Part shown: one piece after another, positions 26,801 through 37,320 of the stretch | How the letters are laid out: each line of letters starts with the position of its first letter | Numbering within the stretch: the stretch's first letter is position 1 | Origin: Amborella trichopoda | Taxonomy: Eukaryota; Streptophyta; Magnoliopsida; Amborellales; Amborellaceae | Direction: 5' to 3' | DNA length: 64,000 bases | Assembly (NCBI RefSeq): GCF_000471905.2 | Contig: NW_006494916.1 | Span: forward strand, 601,340 to 665,339 | The notes under the pieces: generated by a model | What the model saw: only the letters and a program-made list of their open reading frames with translations | Told to the model about the DNA's origin: nothing | Databases searched by the model: none | Position numbers and translations under genes: made by a program

Positions 26801-26862
26801 GGAAAAAAATAAACAAATAAAAATAAACCACAATAAATCAAACCCTCTATCTCCCACGCCCT

Positions 26863-26903
<41 letters not shown>

Positions 26904-27397
26904 CTNNNNNNNNNNNNNNNNNNNNNNNNNNNNNNNNNNNNNNNNNNNNNNNNNNNNNNNNNNNNNNNNNNNNNNNNNNNNNNNNNNNNNNNNNNNNNNN
27001 NNNNNNNNNNNNNNNNNNNNNNNNNNNNNNNNNNNNNNNNNNNNNNNNNNNNNNNNNNNNNNNNNNNNNNNNNNNNNNNNNNNNNNNNNNNNNNNNNNNN
27101 NNNNNNNNNNNNNNNNNNNNNNNNNNNNNNNNNNNNNNNNNNNNNNNNNNNNNNNNNNNNNNNNNNNNNNNNNNNNNNNNNNNNNNNNNNNNNNNNNNNN
27201 NNNNNNNNNNNNNNNNNNNNNNNNNNNNNNNNNNNNNNNNNNNNNNNNNNNNNNNNNNNNNNNNNNNNNNNNNNNNNNNNNNNNNNNNNNNNNNNNNNNN
27301 NNNNNNNNNNNNNNNNNNNNNNNNNNNNNNNNNNNNNNNNNNNNNNNNNNNNNNNNNNNNNNNNNNNNNNNNNNNNNNNNNNNNNNNNNNTAACCTA

Positions 27398-27449
<52 letters not shown>

Positions 27450-30400
27450 CCGCGCGCACACATAAATCTCTTCTCCCTAGTTTCTCTAAGTCTCTTTTCC
27501 CTATTTTATCTCATCCTTACCAAGCTCCATATCTCTCCCTTATCTTTCCCATATCTAAATCCATCTCTATCTAATCTTTCATAAATCTCTAAGTAAATCT
27601 CCTATCAAGATTAGTTCCTATCCATTCTCCAAGATCCTCTTAACAACTCATGCACCAAAATTCTTCCTCCCCTATTAATTATCCCAACGCACTTCTTATT
27701 CTTAAGAAAAAGAAATAAAAATAAAATTAAATAACTACAATTTTATTTGCATCATTCTCCCTGGGTTGAGAGAAGCTCAACCTCAAGCTTGACTCAAAGT
27801 GGATCCCCTTCATCACCATGCAGAACTATCTCTTGAACTTGATTTTCTTCTAGAACTTTATCCACTTCCTTAACCAAGTATACCTCCATCCTCTTTTATA
27901 GGCATTCATATGCACGGTGCCCTGGCTCTTTGTATCGATAACACATGAACTTTGCAGTATCCCTTTTCTTTTCATTAAATTTTGGCGGGCGCGAAACCTC
28001 CTTCTGAGTGTAAAATTGCTTATTGCTGCTCCATTGATGTATAGTTTGTACTCGTAAAGCAACTTGAAAGCTTCACTTAAATTCCATGGTCAATGTAAAA
28101 AACTTAGTCCCTAATGGTTTGTTGAAGGTCATTTACATATCGAGCAACATTTTGTCCTTCTGTCTCTTAGAGGTTGTTTCAAGCAACTAATCGATAAAAC
28201 TCCCTAGTATAATCTTCCACTTTTTTCTCATTCTGTCGAAGATTTTGGAGTTCTTGAAAGAAAATTTGCTCTTGATCCAGAAGAAGAAAATTTTCTTTCA
28301 ATTTCTTTTTCATCTTTTGCCAGTCGGTAATTTTTCATTTTCCACTACGAAATCGGGATTGTTGAACTTTCTCCCATCAGGCGGCAGCATACCTACGGAG
28401 CTTGGTTGCAAAAAGTTTAATCTTACATTCCTCAAGCAATTAACACCATTCAAAATAAACTTCAACCGCACTTAACCAATCAATAAAAGCTTCTATGTGG
28501 AGCTTACCATAAAATTCCAAGAGATCGACTTTAATATTAAAATCTCGTGGTCGCTCTATAGGATGCGGATCTCATCTTGCGAATTTCTTCTTGACATTCT
28601 GGATCAGCAGCCTAGGTCGGTCGGGAAGCTTGATTTCTCTCTACGGTGAGATTTGATGCCAAGTTGAGGTTGCGAGCGCCCTCTTCTTGATGAATGGTGT
28701 CCTCCAATCGTTGCAACCTCATATCCAACCATTGCATCCCCTGATTGGTTTCACTTATTTCTCGTCGAACATCCTCCAACGTAGTATTCAAGCTCTCTTG
28801 AATTTGCTTACCAATATAATCCATAAGTTGCGGTAATATATCCTCGAACATAAGAGCAGGTTTCGACGCCCTTGTAATTGTTGGATCTCTAGATCTTGCA
28901 TACTCTGATACCAACTGATGCAGGGAAAAAATAATAACCAATCAAAAAATAAAGATAAAATAAAAGTTTAAGATATTATACCTTCTCCCAAAGTTTGTAA
29001 GGGAGTCCACTCTAAAAACGATCTTTTCACAATATCAACTTTATTCAATTCAAATCTTTTCACAAGATCAACTATTCTCAATTCTTATTCTTTGATCAAT
29101 ATCTAATCATCTTCAATGAAGGGACATCTCCCTTTAAATAAACTTTAGGGGGAAAAAAAAAAGCCACAATAAATAAAACCCTCTCTTTCACACCCTAAAA
29201 CTCTCTCTTTCTCCCTCTCTATCTCTTTCTCTCACACACACACATATGCACAAATAAATCTCTTCTCCCTATTTTCTCTCGATCTCTTTTTCTATTTTCT
29301 CTCATCTATACTAGCCTCCATATCTCTCCCTTATTCTTCCCATATCTAAATCTTCCATAAATCTCTAAATAAATCTTCTACCAAGTTTAATTTCTATCCA
29401 TTACCCAAAATCCTCTTAACAACTCACGCACATTCTCCCAGTTAACATAAAGTCATGGACCAAAATTCTTCCTACCCTATTAATTATCCCAACTCACTTC
29501 CTATTCTTAAGAAAAAGAAATAAAAGAATAATAAATTAAAAAAGTAAAATAACCCTAATTTTATTTGCATCAGTACATGTTTGACGTCCTTTAACACTAG
29601 TTTCATCCTAATATTAATCTTAATGTGTACATCTCTCTTACCCACAACCTTTAAGGAACCATTGTTCTCATCTTTATAGAGCCAAAATCTCCCACTCTAT
29701 AAAAAGTAAAACATCTATGTGGGGTAACATGAAACTATGCTTTAGTATCCACACCCTAGTCAATATTTCACAAACTTGAAGCAATATTGATGCACCCATC
29801 ACCACAGTTTCTAACCACGCCAACATATATCATCACTATAGTGATTTTCCAATCATCATTCTTGGTATTGTCATCATTCTGCTCTTTCTTGAGCTTCCGG
29901 GACTTTTTCTTGATGTGTTTATTCTTGCCATAATGATAACATGTGACCCTCTTTCTAGACTTCGATTTAGCTTTATCGTTAGATTGGTTTTGGTCCCTAT
30001 TCTTGGACCTTCCTCGAGTTGGATGAGTTGGAGAATTTTCTTCTTGTTTCCTCATTCAGCAAGCTACTAGTGACTTGACTCTTGGTCACTATCCAATCAA
30101 TTGTTGAGTTGCTTATGGAAACTACCAAGGTCTCCTGCCTATTCGGTATTAAACAAAACAACATAACTTGTAGCTCATATTCTAGGGACAACTTCATCAT
30201 TGTGACTTGGTTAACAATGTTTTGCACCTCATTGAATTGCTCTACAATGGATCTCCTATCCTTGAACTTCATGTTCACTAATTTTTGGATTAAGAATACA
30301 TTATTTCAAATGGCCTTTCTCGTATACAAGTCATGTAGCTTATCCCACAATGAAGTGTCAAATAAATGAATTGGCAGATGTCTTATCTGACACATGGTGA

Positions 30401-32233
30401 AACACATTTTCTTCGAACCACTGTTGGATGGTTCTGAGAGCCTTTCGATCAAGTCTCTTCAACTTATCGTCGCTCATACCTTCGGGCTTGTGTTCTACCC
30501 CTACAATGGGTATGTGCAAGTCCCTACTGTATAGAAGATCTTCCATCTCCGGCTTTCAGATGATTCAATTATTCTAGTTGAGCAATATCATCTTGCTCCT
30601 AGTATTGGAATCTGTCTTTAATCCCCACACACCACTCTTCTACACCCCTCTTCTTTTTATCGGCAGTTTGGGAGAGTCGTCGTCTGTCAAGGTTTCATCA
30701 ACGGTCAATGTTCCACTGGCTATTAAGGTATCATCGGTGGTCAAGTTCCCACTGGTTGTCAATGTCTCGTCAGCGGTCAAGCTCCGACTAATTGTCAAGG
30801 TCTTGTCAGTGGTCATGCTCCCACTAGTTGTCTAGATCTTGTCAGCAGTCAAGCTTTCACCGACTGCCAAATTGTCACCATCAGTCAAGATGAGTCACCT
30901 GCAGCCAAAGTGCTTCACTGTTGGTCAAGGTAGTAATCGATGGTTCATTGTTCAAGACATTCTTTGCACATGGGCCACTCAATAGCAGTCTTTGACTGAC
31001 GATGTGTCCCAAACGCTCCGTTCGGTGGTGAAATGGATCCAGCCTTCAAGGAGGTTGTTTCCTTGCTCGTCCTACAACCGCTAGGCTCGCTACACTTGCA
31101 AATGATGATAGGGATGACCAACAATGTATCGAAGTCAAGGAAAAAATGTGCTCTGATACCATTTTGTTGGGCTCACCCATTTGAGCCGTCTTGTAAAACT
31201 ACAGATGTGTACAACGGAACCCAAATTCTGTGGGACAAACACCAAATACTCTATGTGTGTATAATTGGGAAAATATGCAATAAAGTAAATAAATAACATA
31301 TCGAGACATGCACTACAATAAACCCACATGAACTCTCTTTCTCTCTTTTTTCTCTCTAATAGGCTTCTCTCTCTCTACTTCTTCTCTCCACAAAAAAGAT
31401 CATCGTATCTCTCTCTCTCCAAAGGTAGATGCACCTACCAAAAAGTAGAACTTGTTAATATTGGATAAGCCTAATTCCTCACATTTTAGGTTTTTATGTA
31501 AGAATGATATTGTTTTCTAAAATCTCTACCCCTTGGTTATCCATGGTAACAACCCAATGGGCTGTATTTCCAAACTGCCCTTTTAATGGCCAAAGGATGT
31601 GGATGTCCTCCCACATGGGACATACTCTCCCAGCACTGGCAGGCAAACCTAATGGATGCCTTTTAACATCATGTACTAACCCAAAAAGAAATAGGTGGAC
31701 TTAAGATGTCATAATCAATTGGAAGAATATCCAATTTTTAGTGGATGGAGAAATAGAAGTTTTTCTCTTGTATTAAGGCCAAATTGGGGTTCTTTGCAGC
31801 TTTTTGCATGCATACTAATAGCACTGAGAATAATGGCCTGCCATGCTTGCACACTGCCCACTGTGAAGCAAGTATAAGGGACATATTTCTACAGTAAAAA
31901 AAGGTCGCACCAAACATGGCCTTACACTTCAGAGAAACAATTATATATGAATCGGCCTTTGCCTTTCTCCAGACGATGATTCTTCCATGTGCTTGCTACC
32001 TAAGTATTGTTCGTAGGAAGGTAACTATCTTTCAGGTAAGATCCTCGATGCAGGCATATTTGCTTCAAATATCAATAATTTTATGGAAATGATTAACATG
32101 CTATAGAAATGATTAACATGCACGTTATTATGTGCAGGTATTACTCTGCATTTTGATCCTTGTTATAGGAATTATATCCTCTGTGGTTGGAACGTACACA
32201 GCAGTTGCGGGTATCATTCGCAGCATGTGTTAA
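17891..32233 (+). CDS. AVT1: Vacuolar amino acid transporter AVT1-like, complete (12 coding exons)
   Basis: AAAP-family amino acid/proton transporter; plant AVT1 proteins act at the vacuolar membrane. Coding exons: 17891-18075, 18527-18852, 19176-19390, 19601-19624, 20606-20786, 20895-21114, 21713-21848, 21960-21979, 22198-22343, 23716-23759, 31973-32035, 32138-32233. They total 1656 bases in one unbroken frame, giving 551 residues, the family's usual size. The first ~170 residues are hydrophilic, with an early acidic patch (ESDDEENDTEK) and a Pro/Gln-rich stretch. The transporter core starts at NGMNVMCGVGILSTPF and holds about eleven hydrophobic segments (IILYVELYACCVEFIILEGD; SGHAVFPNIYTSMKKPSQFP; GESIVSQFTLNMP; SPVALSLEELIP), ending IIRSMC. 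The ATG was chosen because it follows the acceptor at 17882 and MNKSSSERSLYIESDDEE resembles AVT1 starts. All junctions are GT-AG except intron 21980-22197 (AT-AC). Which AVT1 paralog it is cannot be settled here. Confidence 0.93.
19601..19624 (+). other. AVT1: 24-base microexon of AVT1
   Basis: ATTTGCAG precedes and GTAAGTAC follows; it encodes IILYVELY in phase 0. The residues join FAIS upstream to ACCVEFIILEGD downstream, exactly as in the family. Confidence 0.88.
19960..20096 (+). mobile_element. tRNA-derived SINE-like element in AVT1 intron
   Basis: An A-box-like AGCGTAATTGGTTACTGC is followed about 35 bases later by a B-box-like TAGGCTCAATTCCTAC, then a short body and a 16-A tail at 20080-20096. 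This matches the layout of a tRNA-derived SINE in the same orientation as the gene. Target duplications were not found. Confidence 0.45.
21980..22197 (+). other. AVT1: AT-AC (U12-type) intron of AVT1
   Basis: The intron begins ATATCCTT, the minor-spliceosome 5' splice site, and ends in AC. CCCCTTGAT at 22179-22187 resembles the U12 branch-site consensus, placing the branch A at 22186, 11 bases before the intron end. Joining AA (22.0 kb side) to ATATGCATTG restores the family sequence VVNPFTKYALTLSPVALSLE. No GT-AG pair there keeps this protein sequence. Confidence 0.88.
22528..23033. mobile_element. hAT-like MITE family A, copy 2 (AVT1 intron)
   Basis: A 506-base element with perfect 8-base target duplications (TTTTCATA at 22520-22527 and 23034-23041). 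Its ends are inverted and its interior matches the copies at 11563 and 56471, including AAAATTTGGTGTCAAAATAG and CATTGTGATTGGGACAATCT. It sits inside the 1.4-kb intron 22344-23715. Confidence 0.92.
23842..24483 (-). repeat. Copia 3' LTR (left)
   Basis: About 642 bases. It shares with the right LTR the words ATATGCAATAAA, CTACAATAAACCCA, AACTTGTTAA..TTGGATAAGC and CCTCCCACATG. It is longer than the right LTR because of CT-rich and other length differences. Confidence 0.88.
26545..29572 (-). mobile_element. Short gag-only LTR retrotransposon fossil nested in the copia
   Basis: Perfect 5-base target duplications GTACA (26540-26544, 29573-29577). LTRs at 26545-27753 (contains a CT microsatellite and an assembly gap) and 28916-29572 begin TGATG and end GCATCA. 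Next to the right LTR on the minus strand is a tRNA-Met-type primer site (TGGTATCAGAG); a purine tract (CCCAGGGAGAA) lies beside the left LTR. The 1162-base interior holds only gag-like sequence: a coiled-coil-like start (about 28612-28941) and a zinc-knuckle-like stretch (about 27880-27960). There is no pol, so it is a non-autonomous element, Ty3/gypsy-like by its gag. It is broken in several places. Its LTRs are less diverged than those of the copia, matching the insertion order. Confidence 0.9.
26906..27390. other. Assembly gap (485 N)
   Basis: Bounded on the left by a CT-dinucleotide run and on the right by CT then CA runs inside the left LTR of the nested element. Gap size may be an estimate. 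Confidence 0.95.
30683..30895. repeat. 36-base tandem repeat in the copia leader
   Basis: About six diverged copies of a 36-base unit whose constant part is GTCAAGSTCCCACTRGTTGT followed by a TCAAGGTCTCGTCRGYG-like half. The period is a multiple of three, which explains the long open frames across it on both strands. Confidence 0.75.
31165..31635 (-). repeat. Copia 5' LTR (right)
   Basis: 471 bases, beginning TGTTGGGCTCACCC (plus strand), followed outward by target duplication CTGGC. The primer-binding site abuts its left edge. Confidence 0.88.
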
Positions 32234-32549
32234 TCTCTCTCCCTCTCTTTCTCTCTTTCAGTGGTTACTGATTCAAGAATGAGGATAAAATGTAGAACAA
32301 AAACATTTTCGCGATCTCTCACTCTCTCTTAAGATCCACAAATCTATAATAACTTATAAACTGATTGTCATAAAAAAATAAAAAAATTATTTGAGATTTG
32401 GTTTTCAATTACTTAGTGAATGATATCGTTGCCCACCAAACACAACAAAAGTTCATTTTCTATTTCGTGACAATATTTGAAGCACTCAATCTTCATTGAC
32501 CATTATGCGGATTTGAGGTATGATTGAGGTTCCTCTAAGATGCCCACCT

Positions 32550-32838
32550 TATATTATATAAACAAGGTACACCTCCAAATTTTGTTGTATGATGTAGTTC
32601 CGGTGTGGGAAACTTTACAATGGTTTGAAAATCCATGTTTAATCTTATTTATGACATTTAAAATTTCAAAAACAATACAATTTAGCATATTTATAAACAT
32701 TTGAAAAATACTGAAAATAAAATGTCTAGATAACTTATTACAAGATGCACTATTTTTAGAACTTGAAATTAATTTTTTTCTTTATATCAATGCATCTCAA
32801 GATCTAGATGATTAATTGGAAGGTTTCCCAACTTTGGG
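32550..32838 (-). mobile_element. MITE family B, reversed partial copy
   Basis: Complementary to the family: AAGGTACACCTCCAAATTTT at the left, ACAAGATGCACTATTTTTAG and GATGATTAATTGGAAGG-like words towards the right. Just downstream of the AVT1 stop. Confidence 0.5.
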
Positions 32839-32889
32839 ACACTCTTAACACTTTTTTTTTTTAAAAAAAAAGAAATTTCAAAATACTCT

Positions 32890-32955
32890 TTTCTACTAGA
32901 TTTTTAAGGTGCACCGTACTTCTATAGTATAAGGTAGCAACCTTATATAAACTTT
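32890..32955. mobile_element. End fragment of MITE family B
   Basis: AAGGTGCACCGTACTTCTAT then GCAACCTTATATAAACTTTG, the right terminus of the family in plus orientation. Confidence 0.45.
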
Positions 32956-34711
32956 GTTGTTAGATGATGGCAACAATATCCTAGTAATATACATTTAGTA
33001 TCTCAAAACATCAAATACGATAGTTATTTATTCTTTAGATCAGTCATCATAATTAAAAGAAAGAGCTATGACCATCATCTCTCAGTTTCCATAACTTTAC
33101 TCACATCAAATATTTGTGTAGAGAAAATATTATGCATTTAAATATCTAATTTCAATTAATTTGTACACCTTCTGATTTTAAATCAATCAATCCTTAATAA
33201 ATAAATAAAATAAAAGAAAAAACTTTCTTTTTATTTTCAAATGGAGTAGGTGGCTTCTGAAGCCACTTTGTGGGCTCCCAATGGGCCCCTACACATCAAA
33301 GTATATTTGAGATGGATAAAAAGAATTTTGAAAAACTAATAGTTTTTTTTTTTCTCTCTGAATTAAATAAATTTCAAAAGATTAAAATTTACTTATTTAA
33401 AAATATTTTCACTAAAATAAAATATCCACAAAGATCTTTTCAAGTCATGACAATTTTATTAGAGCATGAACACCAACAATCATGGCCGCCCCTGAAACTT
33501 GATTTTTCATATCCATTCTATCGAACGGATACTAGCAGTTCAGCTAGGGTTTCAAATTTATCTCTGAACGCACTTTGCAGGACCACATGTTAAAATATTT
33601 CTTTTACCCTGTTTCATAAAAGAGGCAATGAAAAAAAACCCCTCTCCCTCTCTAGATTTGCAGGTTCTCTCTCTGCAGCTCATCCCCATCGCTCGATTTG
33701 CTACGGGTGAATTTCATCCATGTTTCATCTCAATTGCTCGATCTGCAGCTGATGGATTTTATCATGTGTTTTATCTCAATCACTTGATTTGCAGCATTCT
33801 CTCTCTCTCTCTATACCGACTTCTTTGTCTAAATCTTATAAAAAATCAGTACCCAACCCAAACAATCCATCTTCTTCTTTCCAATACTAAGCCAACGTAT
33901 ACATCTTCTTCTCTGCAATTCAAACCACCCAACCTCCCAAAAACCAGCTCAAAAGCCTACCAAGATAGCCCAAAAATTGTATTCATCTCGTTCTTTATTT
34001 CGACTTTTCATACTTCCCTCTCCTGAAGGTCTGTGTCCCATATTCACTATTCTCTCTTGCTAAACTCTTTCTCTGACTTGTTTTTTCCTTATTTTCTCAT
34101 TCTCTACTCATATCCCTTTCCTCATGGAAGACCCAAGCCGCTGTTTTAGATAGAGACATCATTATTTGGGGTGATGGGAGAAAGTATTAGAGAGCCCAAG
34201 CCTCTGTTTTAGAGAGAGACATGGTGGTTTAAGGAGATGGGAAAAATATCCTCTAGACACACATAGCAGTTTGGGGAGAGAGGAATGGGTCTTGTAGAGC
34301 TCGCTAAGAGAGAGATGTTTCGATGGGGGTTTTGTGGGTTTGCACAAGAAACGATGAAGCCAAAGCTAAAAACTGACGAAGAAATTGAATCACGCAAATC
34401 TAAGTTAGAGCTGAATTTTGTAGGATTTCAGATAATTGATTATGAATAATGATCCTATGGGAGGGACCCTACCTCACCTTCTTGTATTGGACCGTGTGGG
34501 TTTGTTCAATCAAACAAGTCACAAGCCCTTTTTTGTATTTTTTAAGATCAAGAGCATTATACATTTTGCCTGATATATTGCCGAGTCGTCAAACATACCC
34601 TTATAGATTTCTAGACTAAATGAAGTTCATGGCCCTCATTTGAAAGTTGGATCTCCTTTATTGCAGCAATTTGACTACATTAACTCTTTTTTTTTAAGAA
34701 GAAGAAGAAGA
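32956..34711. other. Intergenic stretch with small tandem duplication
   Basis: No recognised gene; open frames at 33270-34026 are low-complexity or lack similarity. At 34126-34245 a ~75-base unit (CCCAAGCC-CTGTTTTAGA-AGAGACAT) is duplicated. Confidence 0.45.
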
Positions 34712-35436
34712 AATGGGCGATTCGAGTCCCAGACCACTCATTTCTTTGACAAAAAAAAATAAAACATAGTCCGAGGATGGGGACCTCGGACAGCTCTCTG
34801 GACTGTGCTCTGCTCAGTTCTAGAGCGGTCTGAGGTTCCCATCCTCGGATCGCACATCCTTTAACAAAGACGAGAACACAAAGGGTCTGAGAATGGCGAC
34901 CTCGAACTGCTCTTTGGACTAAGAGAGCTTAGTTCTAGAGTGAATCCAAGGTCTCCATCCTCGAACAGCTCATTTCTTCAACAAATTAAGGAAACAAAGG
35001 TAGACTTAGGATGGGGCCTTGGACCGCTCTCTGGACTGAGCAAAGCTTAGTTCTAGAGCTGTCTGAGGTCCCCATCCTCAGACTGCTTATTTCTTTAACA
35101 AATAAGAGATCAAAGGTGATCCAAGGATGGGGACATTAGACTGCTCTCTAGATTGAGCAGCGCTCAGTTCTAGAGCGGTCCAAGGTCCCCATCCTCTGAC
35201 CACTTATTTCTACAACAAATAAGATATTAAATGCGGTCTAAGGATGGGGAACTCAATCGCTCTAGAACTAAGCTCTGCTTAGTCCAGAGCGGTCCAAAGC
35301 CCCCATCCTTGGACCGTATATTCTTTAGGAAAAAATAAACAAGATCAGTCTAAGAATGGTGACCTCAGACCGCTCTTTGGAGTGAGCAGCGCTCAATTCT
35401 AGAGCAGTTTGAGGTCCACATCCTCAGACCGCTTAT
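34712..35436. repeat. Tandem array of ~115-base nested-palindrome units
   Basis: Six units beginning at about 34768, 34884, 34999, 35115, 35233 and 35345 (spacing 112-118), plus a partial right end at 34712-34767. Each unit has ~30-base outer arms (GGTCYGAGGATGGGGACCTC on the left, GAGGTCCCCATCCTCRGACC on the right) around a centre near ACTGAGCAGAGCTCAGT, so ~85 of ~115 bases can fold back. Each arm is itself a hairpin (GGTCCGAGG, 7-base loop, CCTCGGACC). Units are separated by an A-rich spacer (TTATTTCTTTAACAAATAAG). No coding sense. Confidence 0.88.
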
Positions 35437-35518
35437 GTTTAGTACTTATCACCAAGAAGTAATGAAAAATTTTTCACCTCATTTCAAGGGGTTACTTTTT
35501 CAAGGGGACATCTGATAA

Positions 35519-35588
35519 GGGAAGAAATAAATGATCACGAAAAAACTCAACCATAAGAAATAAATGATCACGAAAAAACTCAACCACA
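35519..35588. repeat. 33-base tandem duplication
   Basis: GAAATAAATGATCACGAAAA plus AACTCAACCA, twice. It lies between the palindromic array and the Mutator-like transposase. Confidence 0.85.
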
Positions 35589-35732
35589 ATATACATGGAG
35601 CTTTGTACATAAAAATTTTGCATCTATGAAATAAAATGAAATTTGCACATTACAAACCAAATTCATTACATCCATCTATGGAATGATGTAAATACAACTT
35701 TAGAAGGTTCAAACAAGTACATGTGCATTAGA

Positions 35733-37320
35733 TTAAGAGTAACTAAAGGATCTCTCGTCGATAGGTACAAATATTATTAAAACACAAGCCTTATTATTTG
35801 AACTAACATGGATGGACTCCCTGAATTCATCTGGTATGGGATGGAAGTCACTCGAATAAGCCATCTTATAAGCTTCTATATAGAAATAAGGAGGGCAAAA
35901 CGGCGTTATAGGAAGGCGATTGTAGTTTATAACGGTAATAGCGTGACTGCAGGACAACCCATTGTTCTTCCATACCAAGCACGAGAAAAACCAATGATTC
36001 ATATCCACGACATATCTGTTATCTTCAACGATCTTGCATTGCATTGCATTGCATGCCAGACACCCCTCGAACATGGTGCAAAAAGCGCAATCGGTCGATC
36101 CGCATGTCATCTTTTTTTGTACAGACGACATTAGAATGTCGGTACACTTTTATGCCTTCCACCTTCTCTTTGCAAACATCTTCATCTACCTCAGTCTCAG
36201 TCTAATGCTTTTACGTAATACAATGATCGGCTTGTCTCAGTCAACTAGTATCCAACTATTGAATACCTCTACAAGATTTGACCTGAGTTGTTCATATCTG
36301 GGAACAGGAAGATGCACATTCACCAGCAATGACTTGGATTCTTCATTATCCAATCGTAAGCATCAACATCAGCTTCCTAGACTTTGGACATCATGTCCTC
36401 GAAATCGTCACTTCTCAGTGCATTGCATGGGGAGCTTTATAAGCACAGGGTTCTTCCATCACCTTTTGAGTTTCTCTGTCATATGGGGCATGGAAAACTG
36501 TAGATAATAGTATGGGAAAACGCACTGGATTACTTCTAACCAACCTTTAGAAGGTCTGAAATAATTGTCAAGTGAGGCAAGTCTTTCCTTTTGTTGAAAC
36601 GCTCCCACAAATAGTTAAGAAACCAATCCCACAGCTATCACCACTCTCTTATCTCCACAATGGCTAGTGTAATGGGGAACATAGCACCATCGGCATCTGC
36701 GTCAATAATCACCAACAGTATCGCCTTGTATGTCCCCTTTAGGAACATGTCATCCAAGACTAGACTACAAGAGGCTTACAACCATACAGAAATTGGTGCA
36801 TTCATGGATGAAAGCATAGGAATATACGTTGAAATTTGTGGAGAGGATCTGTCAGTATTTACCCTACATTTTGGGGGTTGGTGAGTCGTATGTTCTCTAA
36901 GTATAGGGATAGCTCTATATACGATTGCCTATGTGACCTATGTATCATTTCAATCGTGAACTTCATTTTCCTGCCAAGCTTGCATGTGTATCAATGGGAT
37001 ACCATGTTCGCGTGAAACATCATTCACAATATCTTTTGAAGTGACATCTATCTTGTCAATCAGACAGGCTTTAATTTTTATGGCAACCCATTGGCTATGT
37101 TCTCAAGGTTGGCTATGTTCTCAAGGTTGATGAGCCCTTCCAAATGGACTCGTACATGTGTGTCTTTTTCTATCTTTCTCACATTAAAATATTTAAAGGG
37201 CGTAACCTTAGCGCAGCAAACTTTCCATCTTTAACCCTCTCCAGCACAGGTCGCAACTATGCACTCTTGATCGTTTCTCTTGTACTTTTTAGATAAAATT
37301 TTGACATATGACATAATCAA
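35733..37320 (-). mobile_element. Decayed Mutator-like (MULE) transposase
   Basis: On the minus strand, pieces appear in family order. A helix-rich N-terminal segment (about 37000-37130: DVTSKDIVNDVSREHGIPLI) comes first. The catalytic-domain start follows (about 36640-36780: SLVLDDMFLKGTYKAILLVI, then DADGAMFPITLAIVE, with the first catalytic-type Asp). The C-terminal SWIM zinc-finger region is last (35733-36131: YVVDMNHWFFSCLVWKNNGL then SCSHAITVI). In the SWIM motif the first Cys is Phe, and pieces lie in different frames, so several frameshifts or stops have accumulated. Terminal inverted repeats were not located; the palindromic array at 34712-35436 lies on its 3' side. Confidence 0.72.

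Larger units (their letters stand above)
23842..31635 (-). mobile_element. Ty1/copia LTR retrotransposon fossil (minus strand)
   Basis: Perfect 5-base target duplications CTGGC (23837-23841, 31636-31640) bound LTRs that start TGTTGGGCTCAC and end CA. Next to the right LTR is a tRNA-Met primer site (TGGTATCAGAGCACA, minus strand). Order 5' to 3' on the minus strand: LTR, repeat-bearing leader (30580-31160), gag with zinc-knuckle-like CYHYGKNKH (about 29770-30550), integrase region (about 25640-26500), reverse transcriptase with DVKTAFLHGDLEEEIYM (about 25030-25450), RNase H with YIEVTKACEE and IHCDSQNTIHLSKN (about 24540-24950), LTR. It is interrupted by a younger LTR element at 26545-29572. 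It is broken many times, and its LTRs are strongly diverged, so it is old. Confidence 0.92.
23820..31921. mobile_element. PIF/Harbinger-like MITE, split by a copia insertion
   Basis: The left end reads GGCCCCGTTTGGATG; the right end is the complement of a similar word (CACCAAACATGGCC at 31908-31921). Flanks TGA and TTA may be a decayed three-base target duplication. Without the copia and one copy of its duplication the element is 303 bases (23820-23841 plus 31641-31921). GGCC-GTTTGG ends and three-base targets fit PIF/Harbinger MITEs. Confidence 0.6.
23760..31972 (+). other. AVT1: 8.2-kb AVT1 intron enlarged by three nested insertions
   Basis: Donor GTAAGTTC and acceptor TTTCTCCAG. Only about 60 bases at the left (23760-23819) and 48 at the right (31925-31972) remain outside insertions, so the original intron was about 108 bases. 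The insertions are listed separately as MITE 23820-31921, copia 23842-31635 and a gag-only LTR element 26545-29572. Confidence 0.85.

Noticed and set aside
26899-27459. 186-codon frame on the minus strand
   Set aside because: It is mostly assembly-gap N plus CT/CA dinucleotide repeats.
30578-30835. 85-codon plus-strand frame with VKVSSVVKFPLVV repeats
   Set aside because: It is the antisense of the period-36 repeat in the copia leader; the period keeps the frame open.
33628-34026. 132-codon plus-strand frame
   Set aside because: CT-rich low-complexity translation (Ser/Leu/Pro), no start context, no similarity recognised.
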